DNA of 35,269 nucleotides from Paramecium octaurelia (GCA_905182995.1 CAJJDP010000053.1:462885-498153); one strand, 5' to 3'; numbered from the stretch's first letter, positions 1 to 11,358 are shown. Translations and numbers: made by a program. Notes: a model not told the origin generated them from the letters alone.

Positions 1-667
1 ACAATCAAAACAATTTAATCGAAATCCTGGACAAAACTCATTATAACAAATAAAATCAATCTCATCCTTATGATCATCTTCTTAACATTTTAACTTTAAA
101 TTAGTTTATTACATCATTTTTTAATATTTAATATCAAATTTATATTTATTCACACACACGTATTTCAATAATCTGAATTCTATTATTATAAATTCTAATT
201 AATTATATTTATATATTTAATTTAATTTATCTAAATCTATTCATATATCCATTATTTTCTAAATATTTTAACTTATCTCATTTTGAATGAAAATCAATTG
301 AATTTAGATGCTAAAAATATCAAACTATTAATAGAGATTTAGAACCAAAAATAAACTCTGCCCTTATGAAAAGATTTACTTTGCATATAATATTATCCCA
401 GCTATCATAAATATTCTTTTTACTGACATAAAAGTACTTTATCATTATATAACACCACTGGAGATTACAATGAATCCTCATTTACATAATTATACTATTT
501 CTTATTAGTTTCACGGTTATTTCTTTTTCTTAATAAGAAAAATATTTTGGAATTGCTTGAATTCCTTTTTATAACAATTAGCTTTTAATTTAGGCACTAT
601 ATATTATAACTTGTAACTGCAAATTCAATTCGAGATTTAAGGAAGAGATTGATTACTAAAATAGTGA
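1..667. other. AT-rich stretch, no supported gene
   Basis: This stretch is very AT-rich, with runs such as TAATTAATTATATTTATATATT near 200-220. A plus frame from position 1 is free of TGA to about 367, but that length is expected by chance at this composition. Its translation is low complexity (I, L, F, Y, Q). From 427 and from 561 other frames open that run towards the coding-like region starting near 668. I see no defensible start codon or intron here. Confidence 0.5.
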
Positions 668-1498
668 AAATTAATTAGATTTATCTAATCCAGTTTTGAG
701 ACCTCATTTTCCAGAATATTTCGCCTCTTAAGTTCATTCATATAACATTCAAACTCTTGGCTTAATATTGATAATTTTTATAGAGTAATCTTTAAGTTAT
801 TCTTTATTGAAAGAGGTTAAAATCCAATAATCATGCTTTTAAGAGGAAAACACATACTACTTTAAGCCTCTAGTGTCACTTGTATTTAGTTTGAAATACT
901 TATTATTCTTTCAGCGCTCATTAAGTTTTAGTTCAATGAGCAATGCCAAATCCTATGAGCTGAAAAAATTCTTACGATTAACATAACCTTATATTCTGAA
1001 AAATTCTAAATTTCTGATTTTATAATGGGAATTATTTAATAAGTCAAAATTTAGAATATGCAAGGAAGTTTTAAAGACGAAAAACTGGAATACTTTTCCA
1101 GATAACTTTCAACTATCGAATTTTATTTCGAAAGTTTAAGAGTAGAGTTAAAAATTAATATGTTAGTAAACATAAATAATTTTCTCCATAACTTGCAAAT
1201 TCCATTTTTGTGTTCTGATTTAAGTTTTTAAGAAAGTTTCTATAAATTACTCTAAATAAGAGAATTAGGAAAACGTTCGAAAATATGTTCTAATTACTTA
1301 GGCTTTAAAAGTAATTCAATAACTATTTCTATAAATTATTTATTTAATTACTAATATAATATTAATATCTATCATTTTTTATTTTATAATTTTATTTTAA
1401 TATTAATTGTAATAGTTAATATATTTAGAATCATAGCCATTTAACTTACTCATCTTAAGTCGAAAGTAACTCATTAAAAATATAGCCTTCTAATTTGA
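668..1498 (+). pseudogene. Broken coding region, first segment (unknown product)
   Basis: With TAA/TAG read as Gln, the frame beginning at 668 is interrupted only by a TGA at 956-958 and ends at a TGA at 1496. Of about twelve other TGA triplets here, nine lie in the NNT|GAN phase of this frame, the pattern seen in the well-supported genes of this window, so I take it as the coding frame. The product has mixed helical segments rich in Leu, Glu and Lys, including QIPFLCSDLSFQESFYKLLQ and IRELGKRSKICSNYL. I do not recognise the family. The same sequence recurs after the contig join at 2312-3106 with a one-base A-run difference near 2990 that changes the downstream frame. The internal TGA is present in both copies, so it is unlikely to be a random read error. 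Confidence 0.45.
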
Positions 1499-1541
1499 AA
1501 ATCAAAATATACATTCGATCAATCATTATTTTCAATTTTGA

Positions 1542-2003
1542 ATTCTTTAATCCTTATAGAATTTCCAGTATCTCTTTGTTTACAGTTTAAGGATCAAAGT
1601 TACTTTAGAAAATTTATGTATCTAAGCCAAAGCATCTATTAATAAAATAGTGTAATTCTAGACCCAATTCGGTAGCTCTTAAATAGTTTTAATGACGTAT
1701 ATCAGTCTAATAGGGATTTTTCGAATAAATCTATTGAACAAGTTTGATATAAACACTTATTATATAACTCCTCCTGTATATTTAAATCCAGGAAAGTCAA
1801 TCAATATTGGTATAATAATAATGCTGTTCTTTTGTGATAGAAATTATAACAGAAATCATTTCAGAAGTATCTTTTTCATTAAGGTTTTAGAGCTAGAAAG
1901 TTAGATTCTTTATTTATTTCTTTCCTCATTTGGAATTCAAATCATTAGAGAAAATTAAATACTGCGCTTCTCCTATCTTCTTTTGATCCAGAATTGCTAC
2001 TTT
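1542..2003 (+). pseudogene. Broken coding region, second segment
   Basis: A frame free of TGA for 154 codons follows the first segment in a different phase. It includes an ATG at 1692 whose standard-code reading stops at a TAG at 1902; in the ciliate code it continues to a TGA at 2002-2004. The predicted protein contains Tyr/Pro and hydrophobic runs (ITPPVYLNPGKSINIGIIIM). The copy after the join (from about 3150) is nearly identical. The TGA-phase signal is weaker here than in the first segment, so the frame is less certain. Confidence 0.3.
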
Positions 2004-2004
2004 T

Positions 2005-2301
2005 GAATTTATTCTAATTATTCATCAAATCAAAAACTTGCTAATTTTATTAATCATCCTATCTTATTCTTTGAATTAATCATTCTATAAAATCATCATC
2101 AAATACTAGTGTATTTTTAATTTTGCATTTTAAGAGTAAATGCTGAATAAATATAAAACATTTCTTTTTGAGACAATAAAGAAAAAGAATAATTAATATT
2201 AATAAAATATTATCAGATATTTAAGGATTCGATTTCAATCTTTGTAAATTGAGAGAATAGATTACCTCTTTAAAATTGAAGCCATAACAGTTAATAGCTG
2301 A
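2005..2301 (+). pseudogene. Broken coding region, third segment
   Basis: An open frame in a third phase runs to a TGA at 2299-2301. TGA triplets at 2169, 2250 and 2277 are all in the NNT|GAN phase of this frame. The product is basic and helical (ETIKKKNNQYQQNIIRYLRI). It ends at the contig edge; the matching region of the next contig (about 3612-3906) leads into the segment that starts near 3912. I infer that all these segments come from one gene whose frame is broken by small indels. Confidence 0.35.
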
Positions 2302-2310
2302 AAGGATTAT

Positions 2311-2311
2311 N
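2311..2311. other. Assembly join (single n)
   Basis: A single unknown base separates two contigs whose ends share about 1.6 kb. Confidence 0.95.
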
Positions 2312-3914
2312 CATTTTCCAGAATATTTCGCCTCTTAAGTTCATTCATATAACATTCAAACTCTTGGCTTAATATTGATAATTTTTATAGAGTAATCTTT
2401 AAGTTATTCTTTATTGAAAGAGGTTAAAATCCAATAATCATGCTTTTAAGAGGAAAACACATACTACTTTAAGCCTCTAGTGTCACTTGTATTTAGTTTG
2501 AAATACTTATTATTCTTTCAGCGCTCATTAAGTTTTAGTTCAATGAGCAATGCCAAATCCTATGAGCTGAAAAAATTCTTACGATTAACATAACCTTATA
2601 TTCTGAAAAATTCTAAATTTCTGATTTTATAATGGGAATTATTTAATAAGTCAAAATTTAGAATATGCAAGGAAGTTTTAAAGACGAAAAACTGGAATAC
2701 TTTTCCAGATAACTTTCAACTATCGAATTTTATTTCGAAAGTTTAAGAGTAGAGTTAAAAATTAATATGTTAGTAAACATAAATAATTTTCTCCATAACT
2801 TGCAAATTCCATTTTTGTGTTCTGATTTAAGTTTTTAAGAAAGTTTCTATAAATTACTCTAAATAAGAGAATTAGGAAAACGTTCGAAAATATGTTCTAA
2901 TTACTTAGGCTTTAAAAGTAATTCAATAACTATTTCTATAAATTATTTATTTAATTACTAATATAATATTAATATCTATCATTTTTTGTTTTATAAATTT
3001 TATTTTAATATTAATTGTAATAGTTAATATATTTAGAATCATAGCCATTTAACTTACTCATCTTAAGTTGAAAGTAACTCATTAAAAATATAGCCTTCTA
3101 ATTTGAAAATCAAAATATACATTCGATCAATCATTATTTTCAATTTTGAATTCTTTAATCCTTATAGAATTTCCAGTATCTCTTTGTTTACAGTTTAAGG
3201 ATCAAAGTTACTTTAGAAAATTTATGTATCTAAGCCAAAGCATCTATTAATAAAATAGTGTAATTCTAGACCCAATTCGGTAGCTCTTAAATAGTTTTAA
3301 TGACGTATATCAGTCTAATAGGGATTTTTCGAATAAATCTATTGAACAAGTTTGATATAAACACTTATTATATAACTCCTCCTGTATATTTAAATCCAGG
3401 AAAGTCAATCAATATTGGTATAATAATAATGCTGTTCTTTTGTGATAGAAATTATAACAGAAATCATTTCAGAAGTATCTTTTTCATTAAGGTTTTAGAG
3501 CTAGGACGTTAGTTTCTTTATTTATTTCTTTTCTCATTTGGAATTCAAATCATGAGAGAAAATTAAATACTGCGCTTCTCCTATCTTCTTTTGATCCAGA
3601 ATTGCTACTTTGAATTTATTCTAATTATTCATCAAATCAAAAACTTGCTAACTTTATTAATCATCCTATCTTATACTTTGAATTAATCATTCTATAAAAT
3701 CATTATCAAATACTATTGTATTTTTAATTTTGCATTTTAAGAGTAAATGCTGAATAAATATAAAACATTTTTTTTGAGACAAAAAGAAAAAGAATAATTA
3801 ATATTAATAAAATATTATCAGATATTTAAGGATTCGATTTCAATCTTTGTAAATTGAGAGGATAGATTACCTCGTTAAAATTGAAGCCATAACAGTTAAG
3901 AGCTGAAAGGATTA
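2312..3914. repeat. Contig overlap 1, right copy
   Basis: This is a second version of 705-2310. It carries the same coding-like segments, with one-base indels that shift frames relative to the first copy (for example an extra A in the run near 2990). After 3914 it continues into sequence the left contig did not reach. Confidence 0.9.
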
Positions 3915-5636
3915 CTTTATCAAAAAATCCTAACAGAAATATTAAAAGGAAGAGATGGAGGTTAGCGTTTCTTGAAGATCATTGATAATAATAGAAGAGC
4001 TCTCTTTAGAAAATCAAAGTAAGATTAATTTATTTTTTTATTAAATCCTATACCAATTATGTCATATTTGAAACAAGAAACGTTTATTAAAATAATTTTT
4101 GTTATTTTAGCTAATAAATACATTATTCAAATAAGAAGTTGAAATTCAGCTTTTGACATGGTAAGGTAGATACATAATTTACATTTATTTATTGCTAACT
4201 ATAAATGTAATAGATTGTTAGTAGATAGCTATTTCTAACCTAGCAATAAGAAAAACTTTATTAATAAAATCATTTTATTTCTTGATGTTATAAAATATCT
4301 AGTATAAATAGCATACTACAAACTTTATATTCATCACTAAGATGACATACTGATATAACTTACTTAACTTTTAAGAAAGATTTAGTTTCCAGAGAGGTTG
4401 TATTCAAAAATCTATATTAACAATCATGTAATTCTAATCTGCTTATTAACTGATTTTAATAAAAAAAGTATACGGATTTAACAGAGGCGTTTAAATTACC
4501 TATCAGAGAGAATTTAAGCTTTTTTAGAAATTAGAATATACACAGAAAAGATAATAATCATATTAGATAAGCTTTAATCATACATATCTTTCTTACTTTA
4601 AATTAATATTATTTGTTGAAAAAATACGTTTTTAGGATTATTAATTGTTATTGAGGCTTGAGTAGACTTAGAAACTGAAGAGAATGTTTAGAATAACTAT
4701 GATGCACGTATTAGAAAACGACTAAAATATTATGAAAAGGTGATTGAGAGAATGATTATTTTGGAAAATTTGAAGTTTTTTCTTTTTCACCCTTTACTTG
4801 TTAAAGGGTTAAAAAAGGATATTGATTAATCGTCATTCTATCAAATAAGAAGAGAATGAGAAATTGTAATTTGTAATTTATACTATTAAAGGATTAAAAT
4901 AAAACAAAAACCTTAAGAAGTGAAATTATGCATTTTTGTTAGATTAAAATCTTCGATACTGATGATAAATACTTTATATAATCAGTAGTTAAAAAGTTAC
5001 TCATTCTAATTAATACCATTTGAAATTTTTGATTGAATTGGTCAGGGTGGGCCGTGCCGTGTTTCTCATCTTATGTTAATGGTTTTGGAAAACATTGACA
5101 TAAAATAGATTCATTCTGAGGTTTACACATAGGATTTCCCTGAGTCGTACGTATTAGATGAATTTATTTGGGTGTTAGAAATTGAAATTTCTATATTAAT
5201 TTAACTTAAATATTGCTTAATACAACAACAAGGATTATCAATATATTCAAGTCTTTTTGATTTGAGGAGATTAGCAATCTTAAAACGTAAAAGAGTAAAT
5301 ATTGAAGATGTACAGTCTCACTTTCACATTTAATTGACTTCGATACTCAAAGATCGTGTAACTATTAAAACATTATAAAAGAATCATTAAGGAATTTAAT
5401 TAGCTAGTATTATCACTTAAAGCAAATATAGAGAAGAGAGTAATTTCTTTTCTAAAGCGAATCTTCTTTTTTTCTCTTGTAAAGGCATATTAATGATAAG
5501 AATACTTATTAAATAGCAGGATTTGAAGGTAGCTTCTTATCCAATAGTATTTGCTAAAAGAAATAAAATACTTTCAAGTACAACAATAATTAAGTAATTT
5601 GATAAAGATTATAATTTGAATAAAATAATTTGTTGA
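3912..5636 (+). pseudogene. Long coding-like frame with several in-frame TGAs
   Basis: One reading frame stays recognisably coding for about 575 codons but contains TGA at 4140, 4617, 4659, 4857 and 5034, ending at 5634; the last 199 codons are uninterrupted. Between 4640 and 5310 about fourteen TGA triplets fall in the NNT|GAN phase of this frame, against seven in the other phase and three in frame, which supports coding. Typical stretches are YDARIRKRLKYYEKVIERMI and LKFFLFHPLLVKGLKKDID. There are no frame changes within it, only in-frame TGAs, so point nonsense mutations in a decaying gene fit better than indel errors. The family is not recognised. It is probably the downstream part of the gene that begins near 668. 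Confidence 0.45.
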
Positions 5637-5696
5637 ATGTAATTTGAGAAAGATCATGAAACAAATAAGATTGTAACTATAGCCTTGATAAGATGA

Positions 5697-6354
5697 TCTT
5701 GACATAACATATATAAACTCATAAGAATATTAACATTTTCCTAACTTTATTCACTTTAATTAAAATGCAAGAGAGAATTCCAAAAATTAATAATGACATA
5801 AGACAACGTTAATTTATATATTTATTAAAAATACTCATACACACAGTATTTGAGAGATTACTCACTTAAATCTCGCATCCATGGTTGAGTTTGTTATATG
5901 CTAATTCATTGAAAATATCATGTGTATGCAGTGTTTCAAATGGAATTCAAGCTTTAATTTAAATTAAAGTAACTTTGAGAGAATTGCCAATATGCTTAAT
6001 CTGTAAAACTATATTGAAGATAAAGTTATCTGTTTATCAAAAAATAATGCTATTTTTATAAACAATAAGTACACAATTATACTCAAACTCGATTATAGTA
6101 AAAAATTTTGTAGTACTTAAAAATTGCTATTCATCAGGTATCACAAGTAATCCATAAACTTTATACACTGATTAATACTAAAACAATTGCAAAATCAATG
6201 TTGCAATCTCTAACTTTCCAAGCTATTAAGCTTCAGAATCTTAATTTCAATCTTTTCACAGTATTGAGTAATTTCGATATTATTTTAATTGATCCTGCTA
6301 GAAAAACATCAAACTGATGGCTCAAGCTAAGTTGTCAATTTTCCTTCAAGTTGA
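5697..6354. other. No supported gene
   Basis: Short TGA-free frames occur on both strands, including one from about 6048 on the plus strand, but none has a clear phase signature, intron or motif. Confidence 0.5.
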
Positions 6355-6588
6355 GCCAAAAAAAATTGTTATGCAAATCTCCTAGGGTTTAGACTTGATG
6401 AAGCTGATGAAAATATTAGATTTATGACAAATATCACATATTAGCCTGAAATTACAGTTGAAATTTACCCATGTAATCAATCATAATAATGTAGGGCATA
6501 CCTCTATTATATAATCAATATATCATAATCATTTTTTATCAATGATCCTTATTTTAAACTAGCAATATTCAAAGTCATTTAATCTTGA
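6355..6588 (+). CDS. Short coding-like frame, unknown product
   Basis: A 77-codon frame lies between in-frame TGAs at 6352 and 6586. Of eight other TGA triplets, six (6396, 6399, 6405, 6408, 6447, 6459) are in the NNT|GAN phase, a strong coding signature. The peptide is acidic near its start (GFRLDEADENIRFMTNITYQ) and carries two Cys separated by five residues (PCNQSQQC). No ATG is suitably placed, so this is an exon or a fragment of a larger, possibly broken gene. Confidence 0.4.
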
Positions 6589-7154
6589 TTTTTTTATTAG
6601 AAAAATTAAATTGATTTCCATATTGATATTAAGGAAGTAAATTACTCTCAAAATCAAATATAGTAGAATAAGTCACAATAGCCACAGAAATTGAATCTAT
6701 TTAGATCATATTTAATTGGAAATTCATTGATAAGGAAGTTTTAAGGTTAACAATATTTTGTCTTGAAGAATGATTTTCTTCAACCTCTATCAAATATGAT
6801 ATTAAGAAAATTAAAACTCTAAGGCTTTAAGTAAAGTTTTAATTCAACTAAATTTCAGAGCAGTATATTAAGATTACTAAAACTTCTACACTACTATAAT
6901 TATAGTTACAGTTAATTTTAAATGAAGGTGAACCCTAGTTAAAATAATTAGCCTAATCATATTTTATTTCAAAAAATTTCTTTTAAATAATCTATTTTCT
7001 TCATTCCACTTCAGCCCATCATAAAGTCCTTTACCAGTATTTATATATGCCAATTTTTGGAATAATTTTGTATAGCTAATTCAACAGCTAAATCTTCTGG
7101 GTTCGTTTTAACTAAGCCTTATTTGTATATATCAAAAGGGGTTATCCAACAAGT

Positions 7155-7642
7155 TCAAGTGGAATAACAATTAAAGATTAGTTTTATGGACAGCTCCAAT
7201 TTTTATTTTATAGATTTTGTAAAAAATGAATTTGCTAATAAGTGCAATTATGATTAGAGCATTCTAATAATGTTAAACTATAATGCTTGAATGTAAGTTC
7301 TAAAGCCGATTGATTATATGGAAGGCAATAGAGTATCTATGGAATATATTTGTATCATCTTCAACATCGAAGCAATGGTTAGATTTCTTTAATGATTTCA
7401 GAAACCAAAGTCCAATTGAACTTAATGAGCAATATTTTGTGTTTATTTGATAACATTTCTAATGCCAAATTTGATTTCTTAGAATTTTAAATCCTATATC
7501 CAATACTCTGTGTTTGCTAATTGCATACATAGTCTAAAATATCATCAATAATTTAATTATCAAAGGTGCAATTATATACCCAACGTGATTATTCATTATG
7601 AGAAAACTATTTAATCATAGCAAATTCTTCATTTTATTCCAT
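7155..7642 (-). CDS. Small minus-strand gene with a 29-nt intron, unknown product
   Basis: The start ATG is at 7642-7640. Exon 1 runs down to 7366, a 29-nt GT...TAG intron covers 7365-7337, and exon 2 ends at a TGA at 7157-7155, giving 152 residues. In exon 1, six of seven TCA triplets on the plus strand are in the phase expected for Asp/Glu codons of this frame and none is in frame, a strong coding signal. Unspliced, the frame would hit two TGAs at 7363 and 7357; both lie inside the intron. The N-terminus is polar (MEQNEEFAMIKQFSHNEQSR) and is followed by mixed helical sequence with no motif I recognise. The same frame stays coding-like beyond the stop (around KTNPEDLAVELAIQNYSK), so the stop at 7155 could be an allele-specific or erroneous nonsense. 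It is divergent from the gene at 7762, with 119 bp between starts. Confidence 0.55.
7337..7365 (-). other. Predicted 29-nt intron
   Basis: It begins GTTGAAG and ends CCATAG in the minus-strand sense. Its removal skips two in-frame TGAs and restores an open frame. The length is within the range of Paramecium-type introns; the GTT start, rather than the usual GTA, is a weakness. Confidence 0.5.
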
Positions 7643-7761
7643 TTTAGATTTTATTAATAGATGAAATTTTATAGTTTTACAGTCAAATCTATGCATAAAA
7701 ACAAAAGATATTTATTTATTAATATTTCTTTCTTTAAAAAACACTTAATTTATGTTTTAAA
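7643..7761. promoter_or_regulatory. Shared upstream region of a divergent gene pair
   Basis: This 119-bp, very AT-rich interval lies between two divergent start codons. Compact bidirectional spacing is usual in Paramecium-type genomes. No specific promoter element can be assigned. Confidence 0.3.
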
Positions 7762-8109
7762 ATGAAAATCTTAAGATGGCTAAAGTAATTTTTAAATAAA
7801 AATCATTAGTTTGTTACAGAATTTAAAAGGTTTTATTGGAGATTTTTATTGTTGCAGTGCATCTTGAGTTATTTAGAAAATCAGTCAATGTTACATTTTA
7901 ACATTTTGCTCGCTATAATGTAGGGATTATCATTAATAGTAAAAAATAAAAATGAGGGTAAAATTTATGAATAGATATCAATCCATTAATTGAAGATTAT
8001 ATCGAATACTTCATACACAAATGATCCAACCTATCTCTATATTAAATTTCACTTTAATGCAGCATTCTTAACTTAATTAAGATAGGAGAGTTTAGTTTTC
8101 CCCTATTGA
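7762..8109 (+). CDS. Small plus-strand open frame, unknown product
   Basis: The frame runs from ATG at 7762 to TGA at 8107-8109 and encodes 115 residues. The N-terminus is basic and aromatic (MKILRWLKQFLNKNHQFVTE), followed by a hydrophobic stretch around residues 30-60. The TGA-phase test is neutral. Support comes from the divergent position next to a better-supported gene and from complete conservation of the frame in the second copy (9368-9715). The frame stays readable past the TGA to about 8215, so the stop may be a nonsense change. Confidence 0.35.
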
Positions 8110-8440
8110 ACTATGATAACCTCAATGTGGCAAAAAAATGACTTACAGATTTATTTTGGAGACCATCGTTCTCAGGTTCTTTACTAGAATATTATATAAG
8201 CTGTTAAGAATCCATGAACCATATTCTCACGCTTAATTGACTAGATTGCCTATAGTTCCTTACTACTAATATCATGCTTTATTAATTAATCTTGAAAATA
8301 TTTGAAGCTGTTGATTGCTAATGCATATTAGTTTAGATGGATATCATAACACTCCAATCAATTCAAAATCTATGGTTATTGGAGCTCCTTGCTGTTCCTT
8401 CTAATTATTTGACTCTGATCCTACTGAATATACACCATTC

Positions 8441-8441
8441 N
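8441..8441. other. Assembly join (single n)
   Basis: A single unknown base separates two contigs that share about 1.55 kb. Confidence 0.95.
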
Positions 8442-8500
8442 AGTATCAATAATCGAATTGGATAATTAGTTATTTGAAAGAATATATATTTCATTTTAGC
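8442..8500. other. Divergent contig start ending in CTATA
   Basis: These 59 bases have no counterpart at 6836-6894, although everything after them matches the earlier copy. The shared part begins at CTATAATTATAG. Contig-specific sequence that meets shared sequence at CTATA resembles the inner end of a TA-bounded internal eliminated sequence (consensus CTRTA). It could equally be allelic difference or a chimeric end. Confidence 0.35.
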
Positions 8501-8760
8501 TATAATTATAGCTACAGTTAATTTTAAATCAAGGTGAACCCTAGTTAAAATATTTAGCCTAATCATATTTTTATTTCAAAAAATTTCTTTAAATAATCTA
8601 TTTTCTTCATTCCACTTCAGCCCATCATAAAGTCCTTTACCAGTATTTATATATGCCAATTTTTGGAATAATTTTGTATAGCTAATTCAACAGCTAAATC
8701 TTCTGGGTTCGTTTTAACTAAGCCTTATTTGTATATATCAAAAGGGGTTATCCAACAAGT

Positions 8761-9248
8761 TCAAGTGGAATAACAATTAAAGATTAGTTTTATGGACAGC
8801 TCCAATTTTTATTTTATAGATTTTGTAAAAAATGAATTTGCTAATAAGTGCAATTATGATTAGAGCATTCTAATAATGTTAAACTATAATGCTTGAATGT
8901 AAGTTCTAAAGCCGATTGATTATATGGAAGGCAATAGAGTATCTATGGAATATATTTGTATCATCTTCAACATCGAAGCAATGGTTAGATTTCTTTAATG
9001 ATTTCAGAAACCAAAGTCCAATTGAACTTAATGAGCAATATTTTGTGTTTATTTGATAACATTTCTAATGCCAAATTTGATTTCTTAGAATTTTAAATCC
9101 TATATCCAATACTCTGTGTTTGCTAATTGCATACATAGTCTAAAATATCATCAATAATTTAATTATCAAAGGTGCAATTATATACCCAACGTGATTATTC
9201 ATTATGAGAAAACTATTTAATCATAGCAAATTCTTCATTTTATTCCAT
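8761..9248 (-). CDS. Second copy of the small intron-containing gene
   Basis: This is the copy of 7155-7642 in the overlapping contig, with start at 9248, the same 29-nt intron (8943-8971) and stop at 8761. It is probably the same locus represented twice and should not be counted as a second gene. Confidence 0.5.
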
Positions 9249-9367
9249 TTTAGATTTTATTAATAGATGAAATTTTATAGTTTTACAGTCAAATCTATGC
9301 ATAAAAACAAAAGATATTTATTTATTAATATTTCTTTCTTTAAAAAACACTTAATTTATGTTTTAAA

Positions 9368-9715
9368 ATGAAAATCTTAAGATGGCTAAAGTAATTTTTA
9401 AATAAAAATCATTAGTTTGTTACAGAATTTAAAAGGTTTTATTGGAGATTTTTATTGTTGCAGTGCATCTTGAGTTATTTAGAAAATCAGTCAATGTTAC
9501 ATTTTAACATTTTGCTCGCTATAATGTAGGGATTATCATTAATAGTAAAAAATAAAAATGAGGGTAAAATTTATGAATAGATATCAATCCATTAATTGAA
9601 GATTATATCGAATACTTCATACACAAATGATCCAACCTATCTCTATATTAAATTTCACTTTAATGCAGCATTCTTAACTTAATTAAGATAGGAGAGTTTA
9701 GTTTTCCCCTATTGA
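9368..9715 (+). CDS. Second copy of the small plus-strand open frame
   Basis: This is the copy of 7762-8109 in the overlapping contig, with the same start and stop. It is likely a duplicate representation of one locus. Confidence 0.35.
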
Positions 9716-9783
9716 ACTATGATAACCTCAATGTGGCAAACAAATGACTGACAGATTAATTTTGGAGACCATCATTCTCAGGT

Positions 9784-11358
9784 TCTTTACTAGAATATTA
9801 TATAAGCTGTTAAGAATCCATGAACCATATTCTCACGCTTAATTGACTAGATTGCCTATAGTTCCTTACTACTAATATCATGCTATATTAATTAATCTTG
9901 AAAATATTTGAAGCTGTTGATTGCTAATGCATATTAGTTTAGATGGATATCATAACACTCCAATCAATTCAAAATCTATGGTTATTGGAGCTCCTTGCTG
10001 TTCCTTCTAATTATTTGACTCTGATCCTACTGAATATACACCATTCCTCAGAGTTACTACTTTCTAACTGAATTACAAATGTGCTGATGTTATAAGTCTC
10101 AATCTTATATACAAGACTGAATTAATCTTTATTTTAGTTGGAAAATTCATTTTATTGCAAACTAACACTAAATGCATTCTTAAATGACCTACATTTATCT
10201 CAATGCAAACAATTAGTATACATCATCATTTGCTGCCTGCGATTATTCTTCATGTACAACAGCCGCTGTTTTTTATATGAATGACTAAATAAAAGTAACT
10301 CATTTTAATCTTTTAGGTTTGAGATACTTAAGCAATATCAATGCACTCATACTTATCAACAGTATTGTTTATTGCAACTATAGTTAGCTCGCATAATCTA
10401 TTTTTCATAAGCTGCTTTGTTGACAATTATTAATGGTATCAAATAGGAGTTCAAATTTAACAAGTTACTTTGATACGCTGACATCCTTGTTCACATTATT
10501 CTATTAATGATAACTCAAATTATAGGTGCCACTTTCCTGTTATTTTGTAAATCATATAAGCCAAGAAAGTGGGCATCTGTTTCAACATTGAGTGATAGTA
10601 AGCTACAAGCCGGTTCTTGCACACATCCAAAATTTGTGATTTGCGATTCAATTTGCAGCCAAAAAATTCATACTTTATATATCTGCATGCAGAATGATCT
10701 ACTAGTTTGAAATGCTTAGTTAACAAACTATTGAACCCGTTTTATTGCAGTTATTGCAATCATTTTTGTAGGTCTGTAGGCAAAACTCCACATTGAGTAA
10801 ATTATGAGCTGACATATACGGAAATCTATTCATCACCCTGTGTTCTAACCCGTAAGTTATACAAGACATGATATGTTTTTTTGACTTTCTAGTTTCAACA
10901 ACATTAAAACAAATATTCTGACAGTATTTGTTAAACGTCTTACTTTTTCAGAGTATAATTAATCATCTCATCAATACACATAGAACACTCTAATCCTTAC
11001 TTAATATGCATATCTTCTGCATCTAATATGCTCAAAATAGTAGGAATGAATCATATTTGTGATTCTATTATCAACTTCTTGATGATGACAATGTAGCTGT
11101 ATCTTGTGTACAAGAGACACTACAAACTTATGTACTCATATTACCAATGCTAACTATTCTAATAAATGTGAAAATATCTTCATTGATAAATGTCCTTCTG
11201 TTTTGGTTGATTGTATTTACATGGGGCATCACCTGTTTATTGAATTTTATATTGGGACAATATTCTAACAAGATGCTTCAAAGGATATCTCATTAAAATA
11301 GTGCTCGTATAGAATGAATTTATTTAGGAATGTCCTCACTATGCAAACAAATTCGAAC
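9784..11358. repeat. Contig overlap 3, left copy
   Basis: This is repeated at 11360-12931. The two differ by a few substitutions and a 3-nt deletion (TCATAT versus TAT near 10552/12128). The first part (9784-10046) also lies in overlap 2, so that piece is present three times. Confidence 0.9.
10507..10710 (+). CDS. 67-residue open frame, weak candidate
   Basis: The frame runs from ATG at 10507 to TGA at 10708-10710 and is open in any code. The peptide has several Cys (GSCTHPKFVICDSICSQK). Between this copy and the one at 12083-12283, the only changes within it are a CTG/CTT synonymous difference and an in-frame loss of one codon (Ser), which mildly favours coding. The TGA phase gives no support, and the flanks on both sides are not clearly coding. 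Confidence 0.25.
   Translation: MITQIIGATFLLFCKSYKPRKWASVSTLSDSKLQAGSCTHPKFVICDSICSQKIHTLYICMQNDLLV

Larger units (their letters stand above)
705..2310. repeat. Contig overlap 1, left copy
   Basis: This sequence is repeated almost exactly at 2312-3914, directly after the single n at 2311. Differences are few: scattered single-base changes and 1-2 nt indels, for example at A- and T-runs near 1381, 1935 and 2170. It is most simply an unmerged overlap between two contigs rather than a biological tandem repeat. Confidence 0.9.
6895..8440. repeat. Contig overlap 2, left copy
   Basis: This is repeated at 8501-10046 with a constant offset of 1606 over most of its length. It contains the divergent gene pair at 7155-7642 and 7762-8109. 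Most of the two copies is identical; a cluster of substitutions lies at 8134-8175 (compare 9740-9780). Confidence 0.9.
8501..10046. repeat. Contig overlap 2, right copy
   Basis: This is the second version of 6895-8440. Relative to the left copy it has clustered substitutions at 9740-9780, one of which turns TTA (8143) into TGA (9749) in the frame that continues from the 7762 gene. Confidence 0.9.

Noticed and set aside
561..1541. The longest TGA-free frame in this interval (326 codons)
   Set aside because: TGA triplets mostly fall in the NTG|ANN phase of that frame, unlike the supported genes; the neighbouring frame fits the coding pattern better despite one internal TGA.
1692..3512. Two identical 70-residue proteins as a tandem gene pair
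   Set aside because: They are the same frame in an unmerged contig overlap, and their ends at TAG are not stops in the code used here.
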